From Perkinsus chesapeaki (Eukaryota > Perkinsozoa > Perkinsida > Perkinsidae): 40,200 bases of DNA. The translations under genes and the position numbers were made by a program. Shown in pieces: positions 11,342-22,519 of the stretch; the stretch's first letter is position 1; the number at the start of each line of letters is the position of its first letter. The stretch is taken from NCBI GenBank assembly GCA_013115145.1, contig JAAPAO010000316.1:1-40200 (forward strand), in the 5' to 3' direction. Below the pieces are notes generated by a model that was not told where the DNA came from, did not search any database, and saw nothing but the letters and a program-made list of their open reading frames with translations.

Positions 11342-11724
11342 ACGTACAGACTACGACAGGGCTGACAGCAGTACCGGTCGTTCCACTAGCCCAGCCCCGG
11401 TACTAATCGACCGACTACCACTCTTGCCGAAGGATTCATCAACAATTTGAGTTACTATATAATCGGTGTAGCTTGACCTTTGAAATGTGTCTTAGTAACG
11501 GCTGAACACGAGTATTATGTATCCCAGAAACATCCTATTGGGTGGTATGTTCCACTTTTGGTATTTTGGAAAAACTACGACAGCATTAAATTTGATTGGC
11601 ATCTCAGAACTCCTCCTCGTCTCCTTCAGAATGAGGGGTGTATCTTCGTAGAATAGATCGAGCTCGCCTCGCCGCAGCACGTCGAAGCATAGTTATTGAA
11701 TGCTCTGAAAATGACAAGACGCTA

Positions 11725-14700
11725 TCACATTGACTTCCTCATCTTCTTACGGTCATTGGCTTTCTCTACACGACCATGGTAATGGCGACCACCGAGCTTA
11801 CGGCTGCGCTTGGCAATCTTGGCTACAGCCTTACCAGCTGGATTGGTGTGCAACCACTCCTGAGAATGAAAGGTTCTATTGCTAGAAATGACAGGCGTCT
11901 ACCTCCACGAGAGGGTTCGCATAGTCATAACCGACATCGGCAATCGTTTGGTATCTAATTAATGACACTGCGATTAATTGCTGCAACTGAGCAACATACT
12001 TGTGGAAATCAAGCAGAGTAAACTGGTCAATCGGTGGACGAAGTGCAAGGTCTATTTGCCGAGACCGGGCATCGTTCTTGGCGCTATCCGAGATGTACAT
12101 CAAACCTGCAAAGATAATCTTAATAATGCAGCCCGACGCAATAGAATAGGGTAATGCGTGTTTTCGCTCGCGGCTAAAAATTTGCGCGCCAAGATATCAA
12201 TAGATAGGCATGAAACGGTTGATCGATTTAATATCATTGTACTACCCATGTTTAATATTTCAAGTTAATATCAATATTGAGTGACAAATAGAAAGTATAC
12301 AAATTATTTTATTTCACCGTTTCGGGCTGCAGTCGGATTAGCTCGGACTCACGTTCTTGAATATCTCCTAGAGATGGTGGGCTCAACTGATTGCCTCTGC
12401 GAAGGCAACGGTCAACGCCCATAAATGAGGATGCCGCTCGAACCTGCCAAGGAGTAACCATTACAGGAAATGCGTCGTGACTTGTTAATGAAATAGGTAA
12501 AGCGATCTCACAGAGCTACACCTTTTCCCGTGCAAGTTTGACAAATGTCCAGACAATGTCAATGTCTTCCCCAAAAATGACAATAAGTATTCATGTTTGA
12601 CACAAGTGGAAATTATCGGGTCCAAGCTTGACAATACGCAATCATCTTTGACACACCCTTGATTTATCGGGTCCAAGTTTGACAGCATTTTCACCAAGAA
12701 TGACAATAAACAGCCAAGTTTGACAATACGCGCCCAAGTTTAGCACAAGTAAACCCGAAACTGCAGCCTACCAAAGCTGGAACGCCAGACAGTGAATCGC
12801 CATAATCTGAACGAATCGGGTTGAACTCTGACGCCACATCAACACTTATAACCACGCCTGAAAATGATGAGCTTAAAAGGTGAGGTGAAAGATACTTACG
12901 AGCTCCCATGGCACGAAGGTGCTCCACAGGGAAGTTATTAACATAGGCACCGTCAACTAAGAGGCTGCCTGGCTGATTCTCATCTGGCATAGGGGGAATC
13001 TGAAAAACAAATCTCCGGGTAGGAGATTGCAAGGAGCTTACAAATCCCGCCAGACTCATAGATGCTCTCACAGCTTTCCAGAGTGCACCAGAATCGTGGA
13101 CTCTCTCACGGAAGCTGACTATATCAGTGGAGATGCAAATAAATGGCAACCATAAATCCTCAATTCGAACCTAACCATAATGTGCCACGATAGAAGCATG
13201 CTGCTGCGGACCTGAGCGAAGGCTCTCTGAAGTGCATTGTTGAGCAAATGCCCTTTAAGGTAGGCAGTGGAAGGGAATGTGAGATCGGTTAGGACGCTCA
13301 TCAATGTGAAGGACTCTTTGAAAACCTGACGATGAAATGCGTAACATACCTTTATTGTGATGTACTGAAGGGCATTGCAAAACGTCGCAAGTGACCTTGA
13401 CAGCTCAGAAATCACAAAGTGTTCATAAATAAGGTATAGGGATAATCATAAAGCTTTTCGGTAAAGCTCAGTGTGAGCCAGGACGATATGAATACCAAGT
13501 GCTACCAGGAGCGGGTTCTAGTTTTGTGTGACAGTAGGAACGCTTCGAGATATGACTCATGTAGCCGTAGTAAATGGTATATTTCCAATCGAATACACTT
13601 AACAAGGTTTATGCGTTAGTTTCGCCATTCCAGGCCGCATCTTGACCATATCACACAGTGAGAGACGTTCCTCTCACCCGTCCAACTAGATTCATCATGG
13701 TCTTATAGCTCCCTGTCATCGCAAATACAGCAGCAACAAAACTGCCCATACTAACACCGGCTATCATATCAACGGGAACGCCATGCTCTGTCAGCGAACG
13801 AACAACCTGAGAAGGGGCACGGGTTCAATTCCTGGTGAAGGCGTTATAAAAACTCGCTTACCCCAAAGTGAGCACATCCTCTAGCTCCACCTCCACCAAG
13901 CATCAAAGCTACAGCTCGTCCACTGAGGGTCCTAGCCACATCGAAAATGATGAATCCAATGCCTGTAATTCCCACCTTGCTATTCTTTCCCAATCTCTAT
14001 GCTCCATGGGCCCAGAGCGGATGTGATGACAAGCGCTCAACCACGGGCGAACCTGCATTAGAATAAAACGACGAGGGTACCAGAAGGCTGCCGCTGCACC
14101 TCCATGAACTTCCTCGTTGCCGGTTGCTCATCCAGCCCTGCTTCTTTAATTGCATGCTTGATGTAGTTGCGCAAACCAGGCTTAAGGAGATCACGATAAG
14201 GCGCTGCGGTATTGGCAAACTCCCGCCTGATGAGAACTGATCGGTGGTAGTGCGAGACGCTTACCTGCTTTCCCTGTGGAGCAGCAAAAGCTCAGTCCTG
14301 GAATTTGGCGACACGCACACTCTCTCCGCAAATGTCAAACTAGTGTCACCATCGAACCATGATAACAACAAAACCTGAGACGAAAATATTCTCGCGCGCC
14401 ACATAATTGTCCTCACAGTATCAGCTTGCTTAGCACACAGTTTGGTCCACTCGCTTATAGTAGCGCCATCACCGCAGGGGTCAGCCTCGTACACAACAAC
14501 ATCTGTGCGCTCCTCCAGTTCACCGAGGGCCACTGCTCGTTGGGCATATCTTCTACCCTGCCAACGGCATGCAGTGGTGTAACGAGCATCCTCCTACTAG
14601 GAGATCCACCAGCGCCTTGCGACCGCTGATGTCCGCGGAAACCTCATCTTCATGTGTAGCCAAATAACGATCGTTGCCACTGTACATGTAGGTACGGTCG

Positions 14701-17700
14701 ATATGTGTTGCTGAGATACCAACCATACGAAGGGAGTCCACAAGTGACATGCAGGCTGCATGAAGGGGCACCTGAGAGATGGATCGTATGCTGCAAAGGA
14801 TAAGCAACTTTTGCTTCATTACAAATACAGTGTAAACCGAACGGTAATGACATTATAAGAGTTATTTTCGGTCGTGATGATTCTAAACTTAGTCTTTATA
14901 TTCGTCTAAAGGGACACGTTACGACAAAAAACAGATTTGCGTAACAGTTTGGGTCACACCGTACATCTCACTAATAGGTACATGAAGATAGTAGTCCTGT
15001 GCTCAACCAGATATGCAAGAGAATGCCATCACGATAACTAGACATTTTTTGAACTCCCCGGATGGCGTACGCCGACCGCTCGGCGAAATTGTTGGCGGTT
15101 GTTCAACTAACAGGCATATCAATACTAGTTGATCATTGCTAATTGATCAGCATCAGCTGCGAGCAGAAATGTTGACAAATGTTGTAGCCGACAAGTGGAA
15201 GTATTCAACAGTTGCAGTATTTGCCTGCTATTGATCTCCAAGATGCCTACATCAGTTGACAGTCCCATCACACAAATGGTTGTAGGTGTTCTATTAGATG
15301 ATGTCAGAGAGTCGGGAATCCTTGTGGATGTCTGAAGCAGCAGCAGCATCCATGACTCATACGATGCAATAAAGCTGAGCTCACAATCTCAGCAGTTCCG
15401 CTTCCATAGTTTAGGGTTCCTAAATGCTGTCTCTGCACTTCGTCATTTGAAGAGGAGGAAGATAATATTGACGACTGCCTACTAGCGATCCATGCCGCGA
15501 AGTTGAGTAGAGCTCGGGGGCATTCGGCAACTGAGTAGCCATACCAAGCAGCAACAAGACGGAGATTCTCAGACCCTACCCATCAAGTTAAGCATCATAT
15601 CGGTAACACAGCAGAGCTCCGAGTCCCTTACAGCGACCACGTTTTCGGTGTAGCTAAGCGAATGGGTAGTAGTGGCATCACATCTCAAAACATGCTTACT
15701 CTTCCCTTGCCAAGCATTCTCTCTCGCCGATCACGTCACCTCGCACATAGGTCCGTAGAATCGGTCTTACCCTCTTCTTACGGCCATAGCGCTCTGATGT
15801 CTTTGGATCGCCGACCGAAACTAGTCGACCGGATAAGACCTGAGCAGCGAACCGAGTAACCCGGGTTCGAACCTCGGGCCAGGCACTTTCTGCGCACTTA
15901 CAATATAGAAGCCGTGAGGAGTATCTCCCGCGTTGAACAGATGCCTATAAAGAAGCAATGATCCACAACGGAGTCACGAATGCTGAGAGTCTTACTTAGA
16001 CGCCTCCAAAGGCCTCCACTCGATACTGGCATCAATCCTATGCAAAAGGTCGTTGGTTCGACCCGCGGTGGTGGCAAACATCGACAGCATGCTAACAGGG
16101 GCAATCGATTGGACATAAGCAATCTGAAGTGAGAAAATTAGGGAAATGCTGTTGGCTCTTGCTCGGCCGATCGAGCGCAGAAATACGTTCACCAAACGCC
16201 CCCAGTAAATACGCTCATCAATACTGAGGTTCGCGAAGACCGTCCGAAATTCTCTCGAGAATTCTCCTCAACACTTTCTATCGCTGTCGGATACTGTTGG
16301 AATATATACGTTTGCGTGGGAAAATTTGAGCGAATCCCGAAATTTCTGAAAAATTTTCCATATCACTGTACTGTGAGTTTCGTAAAGCGCTATATATTTT
16401 CGTGGCTATCAGATATGATAGGAACATTCATACAAACACGCGGTAAAGAATTATGAGAAGGTTCTGTACTTTCCATCTTTCTGCAACGAGGAGTTACTTT
16501 TCTGTGGCGATTCGGTGATGAAGTCGCGTAGGAGAGCCAAGGTAGAACGACCGAAACCCCAACGCTCTTTACGGATTTGAGCGACTGCTTGCGTATATTT
16601 CAAGAGTCCATAGTAAGATGATTACGAATCAAATTGAACGCTAAACATTAACGTGATGATATTAGATTGTAATACCAATTTATCTTCAAGAATACTACTC
16701 ATTAAAATGTTCTATAACAATACTGTGGAATGCATAGTATAATAAACAAATAAGTGAGAATATTTGCCACTCACAGCTTCCGGTGGTATCGACACCGCAG
16801 TAACCTCCGACATAGTTGTGCTCCTCCAGTCATTAGCTGTTGATGCGCCCATAGTGGACGACAATACACCACTGATGATCAACAGTAATGCTACCACTAA
16901 CTGCTTAACCTACAACATCTCTCCAGGCTGAGGCCTGTATACTTCCCGAGGAGTCCCGTCTGATAGGGACATAGTTACCGAGACATCACCGGAGACCAGA
17001 ACATATAATGGCGAGTGAGAACCTGCCATACCGAGAATGCCCGGAATGCACTGAGCCCAAAAGATCGGCTCGGAGTTCTTTCCGATAAAAGTGCTTATCA
17101 ACTACTGTGCTGAAACGTCGCGCCACTCAGCACGAAGAGTGGCCGAAAATGTCATTGTCGAGTTAGAGCGGGGCAAGCTCGATTTATGAGTAATCGAATA
17201 TGGAGAATTCGATAGAAAAGGAATTAGCTCGAAATTCGACGTACTTATCGATATTTTTGCCCGCCCAGTCCCGCGCATCTCTAGATGTCGCGTACTGTAG
17301 ACAATGGGAAATACTGTACTATCAAGTGTTTCACGTGGTAAACCTTACTCTTAGCTCGAGCCTCCGCCTCCCTTCTGCCCAACTCTGCAGCCTCATCATC
17401 ATCATCGATGTCGTCTACTGATGATGCTGATGTCGTGCTGCTGTCAGAGGTTTGGACTTCAGGAGTCATTTGTCGACCGCTATGGTAGGTGCCGAATCTA
17501 ATAAAACAGCTGATGCAGTAGATAGAACGCAATGTATCGTTTATCCCGCTACATTGCAGATTTCAACGCTACTATTTCCAACGAAGAATTGGTAACTCCG
17601 ATATCGACTTACCTGATTCCACCGTGAGCTTCTCGAGTCGACTGGAGATACTCCCGAACTTCTTGCCGCAACTCATCCCGATCTGGTCCGCCGGGTATCT

Positions 17701-19729
17701 GAAAGCCAGCGTTATTGGGTTATTTCAGATGCATCACTGACCATAGCGTAAGCGGCAATCTCTATAGGGTCCTTAGTGTCGAGAATCTCCTTGGGTACCT
17801 GTGAACGGTTGGGCGTGGGTTCGATCCCCGGGACCGGCAATTCTTACAAATAAATTCTGGGCTCCACTGGAGTTCTTTCTATAAAGCTCATCGGTAAGGC
17901 CAAATAAGCGTGTCAAAGTCGGCAAGATAATCCTTTGGAGACGAAGATTGAGAATTTGGAACAAGTGGAGCATGCTGCGAGCATGGCCACTATCAGTCAA
18001 TAGAAAACGGATGTCCCGGACAGAAAGGGACATACACGTAACGGTATCTAAGGTTGAAGCAAGAAAGATACAAAATAGGTCGAGGTCAGATACTCACCAG
18101 TCATTGCAACAGCTGTGGATACATGAGGGACAGTCGTTGTGTCATCCAATGATAGTAGCATGAACATCAAACCAACTGCAGCGCAACCTGCCGGGACCTG
18201 AGACAAAACGCGTATATGAAATTGCCCTCGAAACAGTGGGGGAAGTTCAAAATATTCAGTTTCGAAACAGAGAATAGATTTTTCTTAAAAAGACGACTTT
18301 GTAGACTTCAAAAAACAGAAAGATGATTTTCTCTCCGATCCACTTTCCAGTAAGTACAGTGTTGAACTATCGGCCGCTCTTCTCTAACTGAGGTCCTCAC
18401 CGATTCGCCATCGAGTTAAACTCCTTATTGCGCACTGCGCAATGCGCAGGGACGAAAAAACTACCAGATTTCCCACAAATCTTATCAGAATTTCCTTGCC
18501 TCGCCAACATGTGATGGATATACATTCTCCAAATTATTTCAGTTATATATCACGTTTTTGCGACCAGCTCAGGCAGACTGGTGACCCTGTACCCCAAATT
18601 CAAATAGCTGTATAGTATTCCGACACTCAACAAGGTCGCCCTTACCGTATATGAGGAATGCTTCCCGCGTGTTGTCACCGAAACCTCACCACTGCGAACA
18701 ATAAGAATCTTATCACGAGGAGCACCTTGACGGAAAAATGCCTCACCCGAGATTTGAACCTGCGTGCATCTACCCTCTTGAAAGAGCTTCTCTCCCTTTT
18801 TGAATGTAACCAAATGCACATGTTTCAGCACTGCCATCAACGTGTTTGACGGCAGCATTGAAAACGCCGAGCATTTCCGGAGGAATTCAGCACGCAGCTG
18901 ATAAATAAGACAGGTTAAATTCGGACGCCTCCCTCGGGCTACTTTGGTTGGCTCATCAGGTTCATCATCACTATAAAAACCGGCACCGTCAGTATCACTG
19001 ACGAACATGTCAACGCCGTGGTCTGAGTGGGAGGGCATGCCTTTCGAATTGACTTGCCTTTTGCCACCTACCAGTACTTTGCCTTCTCAATTTTGGCTGC
19101 TCAACATTCTCATCCTCCTCAACTGATTCTCCTTCAGGATCAACGTATCTTATATCATTGGGAACTAGGGAATGTTAGTCTATATTAGGGCTATCTTATC
19201 CGTAATGTAGATAATAATAATGATATATAATAGTATTAGGGAACTGTCTTGTGTTAATCATATTACAATGCTTAACTGGGCAATAAGGAAGTCAATGAAG
19301 ACTTTCTCAGTAGAACAACTCACTTTTACTGACTGACCTCATTATCACTCAGTAGAAGCGTGTGGTTTGTCAAGAATATATGGCGACCGACAGCAAGAAG
19401 ATACGTATCGGAACGGACACGAGTGGCACACGTTGGGCTCATCTTTCGTGAATAATGAACATAAACAGCGATTTGAATTTCCTCACTGAGCTCTAACTCC
19501 TACCGCTCCTTACTCTTGATTGGCATGCAGGGATCTCCGTTCAACCGTTTCGCCCTGTTCCCCTCTGTTCCTTCTCTCTCTATCAACCCAATAATTAAGA
19601 CCAAAATACGTAGCCACAACAATAGCTACAGCCTAATGGAGACTTCAAACGGCAGCAGGTGCAGTGCTTCCTTACCAACATCACTTTAACACTAAACAGG
19701 AATCTAAGTGCTCCAGCGATGGCGCTCAT
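11725..19729 (-). CDS. NTE/PNPLA6-7-like lysophospholipase: membrane anchor, three cNMP-binding-like domains, patatin domain
   Basis: Exon 1 (19676-19729) begins MSAIAGALRFLFSVKVML and exon 2 (19514-19632) continues AVAIVVATYFGLNYWVDRER, giving an N-terminal transmembrane anchor. cNMP-like domain 1 reads KKGEKLFQEGAPRDK then ILIVRSGEVSVT (about 18.6-18.9 kb), domain 2 LYVLVSGDVSVT (about 17.0 kb), and domain 3 LFNAGDTPHGFYIVLSGRLV (about 15.8-15.95 kb). The patatin domain has the oxyanion loop GGGGARGCAHFG, nucleophile elbow GVSMG (about 13.75 kb) and dyad motif DGAYVNNFPVEHLRAMGA (about 12.9 kb), then YGDSLSG, LMYISDSAKNDARSR and RPPIDQF, all NTE hallmarks. The last exon ends in a Lys/Arg-rich tail (KRSRKLGGRHYHGRV) and a TGA at 11725. 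Known members hydrolyse lysophosphatidylcholine at the ER. Many introns are 48-62 bp and at least five carry tRNA-like modules. Confidence 0.9.
12485..12771 (-). repeat. NTE intron with interspersed AAGTTTGACA repeats
   Basis: Donor follows SLSGVPAL; downstream coding resumes at FPVMVTPWQV (left border approximate). The plus strand holds about eight copies or near copies of AAGYTTGACA-type decamers, near 12533, 12594, 12623, 12646, 12674, 12695, 12715 and 12735. Two copies share the longer TTATCGGGTCCAAG prefix. It is a degenerate internal repeat, not coding in the right frame. Confidence 0.7.
13119..13211 (-). repeat. NTE intron with weak B-box-like element
   Basis: 93 bp intron between ALQRAFAQ and a frame containing SFRERVHDSG. 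In the gene direction it contains TTAGGTTCGAATTG, matching the B-box but lacking a paired T-stem. Perhaps a decayed member of the tRNA-module family. Confidence 0.35.
13807..13861 (-). repeat. NTE intron with tRNA 3'-end module, antisense
   Basis: 55 bp intron just after the oxyanion motif GGGGARGCAHFG; splicing continues with VVRSLTEHGVPVDM. Plus strand: CACGGGTTCAATTCCTGG, acceptor strand TGAAGGC, discriminator G, then TTATAAAAA. Confidence 0.85.
15840..15901 (-). repeat. NTE intron with tRNA 3'-end module, antisense
   Basis: 62 bp intron inside cNMP-like domain 3; splicing joins GDTPHGFYI to VLSGRLVSV. Plus strand: CCGGGTTCGAACCTCGG (five-pair T-stem, one G-T), acceptor strand GCCAGGC, discriminator A, then CTTTCTG. 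Confidence 0.88.
16038..16096 (-). repeat. NTE intron with tRNA 3'-end module, antisense; borders approximate
   Basis: Likely intron between YVQSIAP and IDASIEWRPLEAS. Plus strand: AAGGTCGTTGGTTCGACC, then CGCGG, acceptor strand TGGTGGC and A. Just upstream, CCT-ATGCAAA-AGG could be a reduced anticodon arm with anticodon GCA. The reading frame does not close perfectly with the simplest donor, so the splice sites may be off by a base. Confidence 0.65.
16295..16370. repeat. AT-rich element, copy 1 of an inverted dispersed pair
   Basis: Begins TGTTGGAATATATA and holds an internal inverted pair GGAAAATTT / AAATTTTCC. The complement of 19835-19948 has the same 14-mer followed by a similar GGAAAAT ... 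AATTTTTCC arrangement. It lies between coding parts of the NTE gene. Confidence 0.5.
17799..17847 (-). repeat. NTE intron with tRNA 3'-end module, antisense
   Basis: 49 bp intron; splicing joins NLF to VPKEILDTKDPIEIAAYA (phase 0). Plus strand: GTGGGTTCGATCCCCGG, acceptor strand GACCGGC, discriminator A, ATTCTTAC. The complement of that end forms the splice donor GTAAGAAT. Confidence 0.9.
18427..18443. repeat. Perfect 17-nt odd palindrome in NTE intron
   Basis: ATTGCGCA-C-TGCGCAAT, followed at once by another TGCGCA. Lies in non-coding sequence of the NTE gene. Confidence 0.85.
18726..18773 (-). repeat. NTE in-frame intron with tRNA 3'-end module, sense
   Basis: 48 bp (a multiple of three, no stop), so the frame stays open and an unspliced product would carry 16 extra residues containing TQVQISGEAFF. 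Removing it restores the cNMP-domain motif KLFQEGAPRDKI. Gene direction: AGGTTCAAATCTCGG, acceptor strand GTGAGGC, discriminator A, TTTTTC. Confidence 0.88.
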
Positions 19730-19834
19730 TAGTGATGACCAATCCATCGCGGGAAAGGAACTCATTGTGATAAAAACAACTGTTCATTATGGAATATCCT
19801 GGTGGCCTTCCTCAGCTGTGAAATTTTTTAGTCG

Positions 19835-19948
19835 AATGCAAAAAATGCGATCTTTTATGCCATGGAACGGAAAAATTGACCGAAATTCCCTATATTTTTT
19901 TCAAAATTTGCCGGAGATTTTCCTTTTGGTCGAATATATATTCCAACA
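19835..19948. repeat. AT-rich element, copy 2 (inverted)
   Basis: Sits about 100 bp upstream of the NTE start codon. On the minus strand it reads TGTTGGAATATATA (19935-19948) and then GGAAAAT ... AATTTTTCC, mirroring the element at 16295-16370. Similarity is loose outside these blocks. Confidence 0.45.
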
Positions 19949-19999
19949 CCGGCTCACTGCTTATGAGGGGATCCTAAAACTTGTTAGCTCGTTAGGGTG

Positions 20000-21248
20000 A
20001 AAGTAAAAAGCCAATATATTTCATATTATAGTAAGATTGTATACAAAGGGGAGAACATAGTCCACTGAGCGATCCAATACCGGCCATCCAATACAATGCC
20101 TTACCTTACTCACAGCATACTCTCTGTATGCATTGAGATCAGATATTTATATAAGTCTCAGGCTTTTATAAGAATACACATAATGAGTAAATATAATCAT
20201 AAATGAATAATACATAAGTATATTCGCATTATTCGCAGTTCGCGATATCATATATCAATGATACATTATATAAACGCTATCCACAGTTAGGGCTCCTCCG
20301 AGTTGAAGAAGCCCTACTACCATGAAATGTTGGATGATCCTTCACCCATCAGGGCTAGCATACAGCTCAACACCCAAGAATGCAGCATTGAAACGTTTTT
20401 ATCATCGTTATTATATTTACCATCCAACAGCTGCCGGGCCACCATAATCACCACCATTGCGCACTACGTGCTGGCTGTGCATCAGAGCTGTTGCTCTCTC
20501 AGCCAATACCTATGCAAGTTGCTATCATTATTGCGCATTGAAGACAAACTGCAGAAGGCGCCAAGGCACTGACCATGGCCAGCGGCACAGACAGTGTATT
20601 TACTATGAGCTTGATATTATTTATATAAATCGTCAATACGAACTATTATTCCATTATTCCCAAGCCAAACATATACCACCCGCAAAAGAAGCATTCCCCC
20701 CACGGGCCATCGTCACCCCCAAAGAACCGTGACTTCCCGCTACTTAAACCCGCCCTATTAAACTGGAGAACCCTCTAATGCGAGTAACCTCCGCTCAATC
20801 GAGGCCTGCCTAACTTACAGCTTTCCGGGCACACAGTATTCTGAAAGTGTTGTACTGATTCCTTGTTGTAGCCTCCACATCAGTTGCCATATCATTGCCA
20901 ACGGTATTATTCCCCACACGATCTTCGAGGAACCTGACATACAGCTGTACCGTCACGCGCCACGTTATTCCTCAGATCTCAATACCTGAATTTAATAGGG
21001 AATCTCAGCCCAGAGAGGAATCCTTCATAACCACCCATTCTGAACATCCCCTCAAGCCAGAAATTTACAGCAAAATCGACGTAATAAAATATAAGTAACG
21101 AGCGTTAGGTGATGCGAAGACAACAGGGATCCTCCCTGGAGTTTTGTGGCGCGTGAAAGTCTTGAGCCACCAAAGGTCGAACATCGGATTCTGTCCCAAC
21201 TGCTGTTCTAACTTTGCTGTTCTAACTGCTCACGAGAATGTCACTGTC
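20000..21248. other. Region without a supported gene
   Basis: Upstream of NTE and downstream of the coiled-coil gene. Open frames on both strands are under 92 codons and unrecognisable. A minus-strand frame near 20520-20575 (MVSALAPSAVCLQCAIMIA) looks like a signal peptide and could open a tiny secreted product, but I cannot build a convincing gene. The sequence is AT-rich around 20130-20280. Confidence 0.35.
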
Positions 21249-22519
21249 TTACCCTTCCTTATCAGCTCCTTCCTTTATATAAGCCTCCAAGGCTCCTAAA
21301 GCTCGCTCTAGTTGTGAAGACAAGTCCTGCAGCCTTCTATTAAGTTCTGGCGGAAGCTCTCGTGAGAGGTATGCTGATGGTAGGGGCAATGCTGGAGCAC
21401 TGGGGGTAGCGTTGTATGATCCGAACTGAACATGAAGATGCTCAGAAATATGACAAAACCAACGAGAGAGAATGATACTATTGGATCCTAGGGGTGAAAA
21501 CAAGTAGTTACGAATGCTATTCAATTAGGCTGGCGAGCTCCGAAAATATCTTGGATTTTATCGGCAGTAAAGAATGAGTATCTGGGGTATCCTATGATCC
21601 GAAGGAAATATGGTATTATTAATAACCCTGTTGGCCTCACCGTTCCCACTGATCCTCTATTAGCCTGCGACCTTTCCAATTGAGACCATCGCTGGCTAGC
21701 ATAGCTCGCCACCCGTCTGTGTAAATCATTCACTGCCGACTCCAAATCAGACAATGCAGCTTGCGCTGTGGATAGCAATCTAATGACACAGCTTTGCAGA
21801 GGCGCAGGTTCGATCCCGGGCACGAGCATTTCTTACGCTTGTATATGCCCGGCATCCTGCTCCCTCTGTGCTACTGCTGAACGGATAGAGTCTACTTTTG
21901 GAGCGATCTGCCCTCTTAACTGAGAACGAGCAAAATTGTCCACGTGGAATAGATGAACTAGGAAACCCAAAGCTTTGGGTTCAGCAGCTCTACTATGGCG
22001 ATATTGATCCCGAAGCACTTCAGTGTGTTCGACCTCGCTAGTGATTTCCATCACTTTAATTTCTGCATTTCTAGCACCTCGTAATTGATTGCATGACAAT
22101 CGATATAATATAAGAAAGCAAATTCAACGCTCATTTTTCTCACGCGCATCATAAATAGTACGAGTAGCCGGGATTCATCCAGCCTCGCAGGGCTATAGCC
22201 TCAGCGCAGGAGTTGGTATATGCTCCTATGAATCGGATGTGATATTGTAATATAAATAATACGTATAATGCTGATGAATGTAATGATATCGACACATAAT
22301 CGTAGCAGCCACCGATGCTCCTCCACTCCTTCAGCTTTCTTTTACAAAGACCGGCCAAGTTAGAAATATATCGCATGCTATCGGTATCCTCACCATATCC
22401 TTAATTTGGTCCAATTTCTTTTGGTTATTATCAATCTCATTATGGACTTGTTCCACCTGCTGCTTGAACTGACCATTCACAGCTCCAGCTTGACGTAAGG
22501 TAACAGCAGATGTTGACAT
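21249..22519 (-). CDS. Coiled-coil protein, possibly a Nup58/Nup54-type nucleoporin
   Basis: Exon 1 (22394-22519) begins MSTSAVTLRQ and ends with a charged helix QVHNEIDNNQKKLDQIKDM. The next clear exon (from 21837 up to about 22080) reads NAEIKVMEITSEVEHTEVL and ends QREQDAGHIQ. Across the 21780-21836 intron it continues LLSTAQAALSDLESAVNDL. The last exon contains SRELPPELNRRLQDLSSQLE and ends GADKEG with a stop at 21249. Heptad-like spacing suggests coiled coil throughout. Short helices with a central FLVHLFHVDNFARSQLR segment loosely recall the Nup58/Nup54 coiled-coil core, but no FG repeats are seen, so this is a guess. The 22150-22390 stretch may hide a further small exon. Confidence 0.55.
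21780..21836 (-). repeat. Coiled-coil gene intron with tRNA 3'-end module, antisense
   Basis: 57 bp intron; splicing joins GHIQ-A to LLSTAQAALSD (phase 2). Plus strand: GCAGGTTCGATCCCGGG, acceptor strand CACGAGC, discriminator A, TTTCTTAC. The complement gives the donor GTAAGAAATGC. Confidence 0.9.

Larger units (their letters stand above)
11037..11724. other. Spacer at convergent gene ends
   Basis: Holds the 38-bp tandem repeat and the tRNA-like module. A 62-codon minus-strand frame at 11492-11680 lies past the NTE stop and is not recognisable, so I do not call it a gene. Confidence 0.4.

Noticed and set aside
11492-11680. 62-codon minus-strand frame after the NTE stop
   Set aside because: Too short, no recognisable features, and the NTE frame already ends at 11725.
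12425-12440. GGTTCGAGC (minus strand) as a module
   Set aside because: It lies in a frame continuous with NTE coding sequence (FPVMVTPWQVRAASSF) and has no paired T-stem.
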